DNA of 64,000 nucleotides from Stramonita haemastoma (Eukaryota > Mollusca > Gastropoda > Neogastropoda > Muricidae): positions 66,354,613 through 66,418,612 of the forward strand of contig CM060322.1 of assembly GCA_030674155.1 (NCBI GenBank), read 5' to 3'. Each line of letters starts with the position of its first letter. Within the stretch, counting starts at the first letter, position 1. Both the position numbers and the translations under genes were made by a program. Shown here one piece after another: positions 58,693-64,000 of the stretch. The notes beneath the pieces were generated by a model. The model was not told where the DNA came from and made no database searches. It saw only the letters and a list, made by a program, of their open reading frames with translations.

Positions 58693-58905
58693 TAATTTTA
58701 AAAATCCCACATGCGGCTAAGTCTATTATTCTTCAATTAAAAAAAGAAAAGAAAACTCCTTCCCATATACACACATGCACTTATGCATGGCACACACACA
58801 CATACACATGCCTGGTCTATCCTGTGCCTGGGCACATGCACCCCCCCCCCCCCACACACACACACCTAAGCCTACTCACACACACACACACACTCTCTCA
58901 CACAC
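57894..58905 (+). repeat. Array C, unit 1
   Basis: Order of parts: 'caagcattctccctgcatgt', 'ctgacttgctgctgctgt', 'gctgaaaatgctgactgcag', (TG)n 58280-58345, 'gcatctgtgtaaatgatttg', (GACA/TACA)n 58499-58566, (TA)n 58606-58690, 'aaactccttcccatatacac', CA/C-rich end. A small frame at 58128 reads MLFEARSAENADCRLQ. Confidence 0.8.
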
Positions 58906-61846
<2,941 letters not shown>

Positions 61847-61887
<41 letters not shown>

Positions 61888-62400
61888 TGTGTGTGTGTGT
61901 GTTTGTGTGTGTGTTTGTGTGTATGCGTGTGTATAAATGATTTTGACATTTTTTTAATATAAAAAAATGTATAGTTGATTGCATCTGTGTAAATAATTTG
62001 AATAGAACAACTTTGATGTTTTGCTTTTCAAGTTTTAGTAAATATATATATCTATGTATACATAAATAGACACATACATATATATATTTATATATATATA
62101 TATTTAAATAAAAAAAACCACATGAGGGATAATTCCATTATTCTTCTATAAAAAGAAAAGAAAACTCCTTTTCATATACACACATACACTTAAACATGGC
62201 ACACACACACACATGCCTGTTCCACCCTGTGCCTGGGCAACTGCACCACCCCCCCCTACACACACTCACACACAAACACAGAGGACCCCCACACACACAC
62301 ACAGGTACACACACACAAAGAAGACCCCCCCCACACACACACACACAGAGCCCCCCCCCCCCCCCTAAACACACACAGAGGCCCACTCACACACACATCC
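61847..62400 (+). repeat. Array C, unit 2, right half
   Basis: (TG)n, 'gcatctgtgtaaataatttg', (TA)n, 'aaactccttttcatatacac', CA/C-rich end: the parts missing from the left half at 58906. Confidence 0.8.
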
Positions 62401-62786
62401 TTTTATGAAGCAAGCATTTTCACTGAAGGATGAAAAAGCTAATGGTCAAAGGGAGACAACCTGCTGTCTGATATGTGAAATCATGTTCTCGAGCAGTGTG
62501 AATGGCAGTGATTTATTGTTCTGACTTGCTGCTCCTGCCCCTGTTGTTGTTTTTCTGTCATTCAGTCAGAAACTATAAATATTTATTAGTATGAGAAAAA
62601 TCAATTTGAAAAAAAAATCTGACAACTAAGAATGAAGAGTGCTTTTTGAGGACAAGTCTGCTGAAAATGCTGACTGCAGCCTCCAAGAAATTGACTTTCG
62701 GCCTAAGGCCTTCCCTCTTTCATCATCAGTGCATACCCTTCTACACACACACCCATCTCCATCACCCTGTCTAAGCGTGCTGTGCT

Positions 62787-62873
<87 letters not shown>

Positions 62874-63020
62874 TGTGTGCACATGCATGTGTGTGTTTGT
62901 TTGTGGGTGTATGTACAAATGAATTTGACATTTCTTAATCCAATAATTGTATAGATGATTTCATGTGTGTAAATGATTTGAATATAAGCACTTGGGTTTG
63001 TGGCTTTTCAAGTTTCAGTG

Positions 63021-63096
<76 letters not shown>
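62401..63096 (+). repeat. Array C, unit 3
   Basis: 'caagcattttcactgaagga', 'gctgaaaatgctgactgcag', (TG)n 62791-62870, 'gatttcatgtgtgtaaatga', (TA)n 63026-63096. The small frame at 62639 (MLFEDKSAENADCSLQ) matches unit 1. Confidence 0.8.
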
Positions 63097-63100
<4 letters not shown>

Positions 63101-63105
63101 GTATA

Positions 63106-63122
63106 TGTGACGCTCCACCACA
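63106..63122 (-). mobile_element. MITE-T terminal scrap
   Basis: TGTGACGCTCCACCACA alone, 29 bp before the full copy d, with the same 'taatgtata' flank. Confidence 0.8.
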
Positions 63123-63134
63123 TTTTAATGTATA

Positions 63135-63558
63135 TGTGACGCTCCACCACATAATGAGATGGAGTGCACCTGAGGTCAATTTAAAGTTATTGACACGTTA
63201 TAAATGTGCAATAAAGTGGCTATCAAATTCAAAAAACAGATTGAAAATCAGACAATTCTGTGCAATATTATTACAAATTGAAATGATAGACTGCAGGATG
63301 GGACAAAATGAGAAATGGGCAAGTTTATTTTAGTAGCAGGTTGTCAGAATGAGTGCTTTGGTATTTTCAAAACACATTTAAAAGCAAAAGGAATAAAAAT
63401 CATGCCTTGATATTTCATTATAAGGTAAATAAACAGATCTAGTTTAATAATCAATCAACATATCAAAATTAACCACTTGACCCCCACCTGCCTTTAGAGG
63501 CTCCTAGCTCAAAATTGGGTAATGTGCTAAGTGATTCATTTCGTAGTTTAGTGCCACA
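63135..63558 (-). mobile_element. MITE-T copy d, 424 bp
   Basis: Full-length copy in minus orientation. The right terminus is mutated (GTAGTTTAGTGCCACA). Confidence 0.85.
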
Positions 63559-63603
63559 TATGGGTATGGATGGATATGGTTATGGATATATAGATATATG
63601 TAT

Positions 63604-64000
63604 ATGTAGTAGGCACTCATCAGTCTCGGAAGACTATGGAGTTGCGCTGCGCTCTAGTCTTTAGAGCGCAAAGCCTGGGCAAGTATGTATGGAGGGCAAG
63701 CTGTTACCCATGCAGCAGACCCCCCCTCTCCAAGGCACTGGAATGATGCATTGGAAGGGCATTGACCATACGAATGTTCCAGTACCGTCGCAGGAGCCAC
63801 CAGAACGTTGCCATATACCTACAGCCCCAAGCCGCTCTGGGACTCCAACTCCCCGTTTTTTCCTCAGGGATGGTGTGTAGACACGACACCTGTGTGCATG
63901 CTGGTTTGTTATAATTTTGTCAGCCGCTCCTACCGGCACACGATGGCCTACTCTTCCGAAAGGTGGAACGGGGTTTTAACGTGTGCGCAAGATGTTCTGC
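63604..64000 (+). repeat. Family F, copy 2 (cut by window end)
   Basis: 'gtagtaggcactcatcagtc' through 'tttagagcgcaaagcctggg' and onward, nearly identical to 9745-10090. Near its start TGCGCTCTA-GTCTT-TAGAGCGCA forms a 9-bp hairpin (about 63648-63670). Confidence 0.85.

Overview
The window looks like non-genic, repeat-dominated DNA from an animal nuclear genome. It is full of long (CA/TG)n, (TA)n and (GATA)n microsatellites, tRNA-headed SINEs, decayed non-LTR retrotransposons, DNA-transposon remnants and small MITEs. Nothing in it looks prokaryotic, and I could not recognise a single host protein-coding gene with confidence. From memory only, the SINE sequences (one ending in a 'ctgctgtgacataaagtgg' motif) and the 'ATGG(T/A)ATTTGTATAGCGC' repeat resemble repeats of marine gastropod molluscs. 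That assignment is an inference and was not checked.

Layout. 0-3 kb: retrotransposon end (RT-A), SINEs and a dead piggyBac-like element (824-2998) sitting inside a SINE. 3-16 kb: microsatellites, SINE-A and SINE-B copies, a decayed retrotransposon C-terminus (7186-7570), several minisatellites and a ~278-bp duplication carrying a covarying hairpin. 16.3-28.1 kb: array A, about 13 tandem units of up to ~0.98 kb, each built from a SINE-A copy plus two short exon-like blocks with splice-site consensus. 28.5-32.2 kb: array B (tandem ~52-nt exon-like blocks with ~90-nt intron-like spacers) followed by modules M1, M2 and M3; M3 has a 3' splice site and an AATAAA signal and looks like a terminal exon. 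32.2-39 kb: minisatellites, a MITE, a piggyBac-like 5' end and a second, divergent retrotransposon (RT-B) broken by a SINE. 39.3-41 kb: a decayed RT-A copy. 41.3-54.7 kb: a second, colinear set of the same exon-like modules (A, B, M1, M2, M3), split by a 3.2-kb DNA transposon (42845-46027), a MITE/RT-A/MITE block (48577-52264) and a 392-bp piggyBac-like MITE (53055-53446). 54.7-57.7 kb: a 3-kb degenerate minisatellite. 57.9-63.1 kb: array C, three ~1-kb tandem units, the second split by 2.4 kb of A-rich sequence. 63.1-64 kb: another MITE and a dispersed repeat cut by the window end.

How the parts relate. The best candidate for something undescribed is the pair of colinear, same-strand, mini-exon arrays (about 16.4-32.5 kb and 41.3-57.7 kb). 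Their exon-like blocks keep AG/GT boundaries and nearly constant length across copies, and both end in the same M3 block and the same downstream minisatellite. They may be two paralogous spliced non-coding (or very short-exon coding) transcription units, or satellite-like repeats carrying SINE-associated splice signals; RNA data would decide. The near-complete RT-A copy at 49002-51820 is the only long open reading frame (about 830 codons) and encodes an endonuclease/reverse transcriptase.
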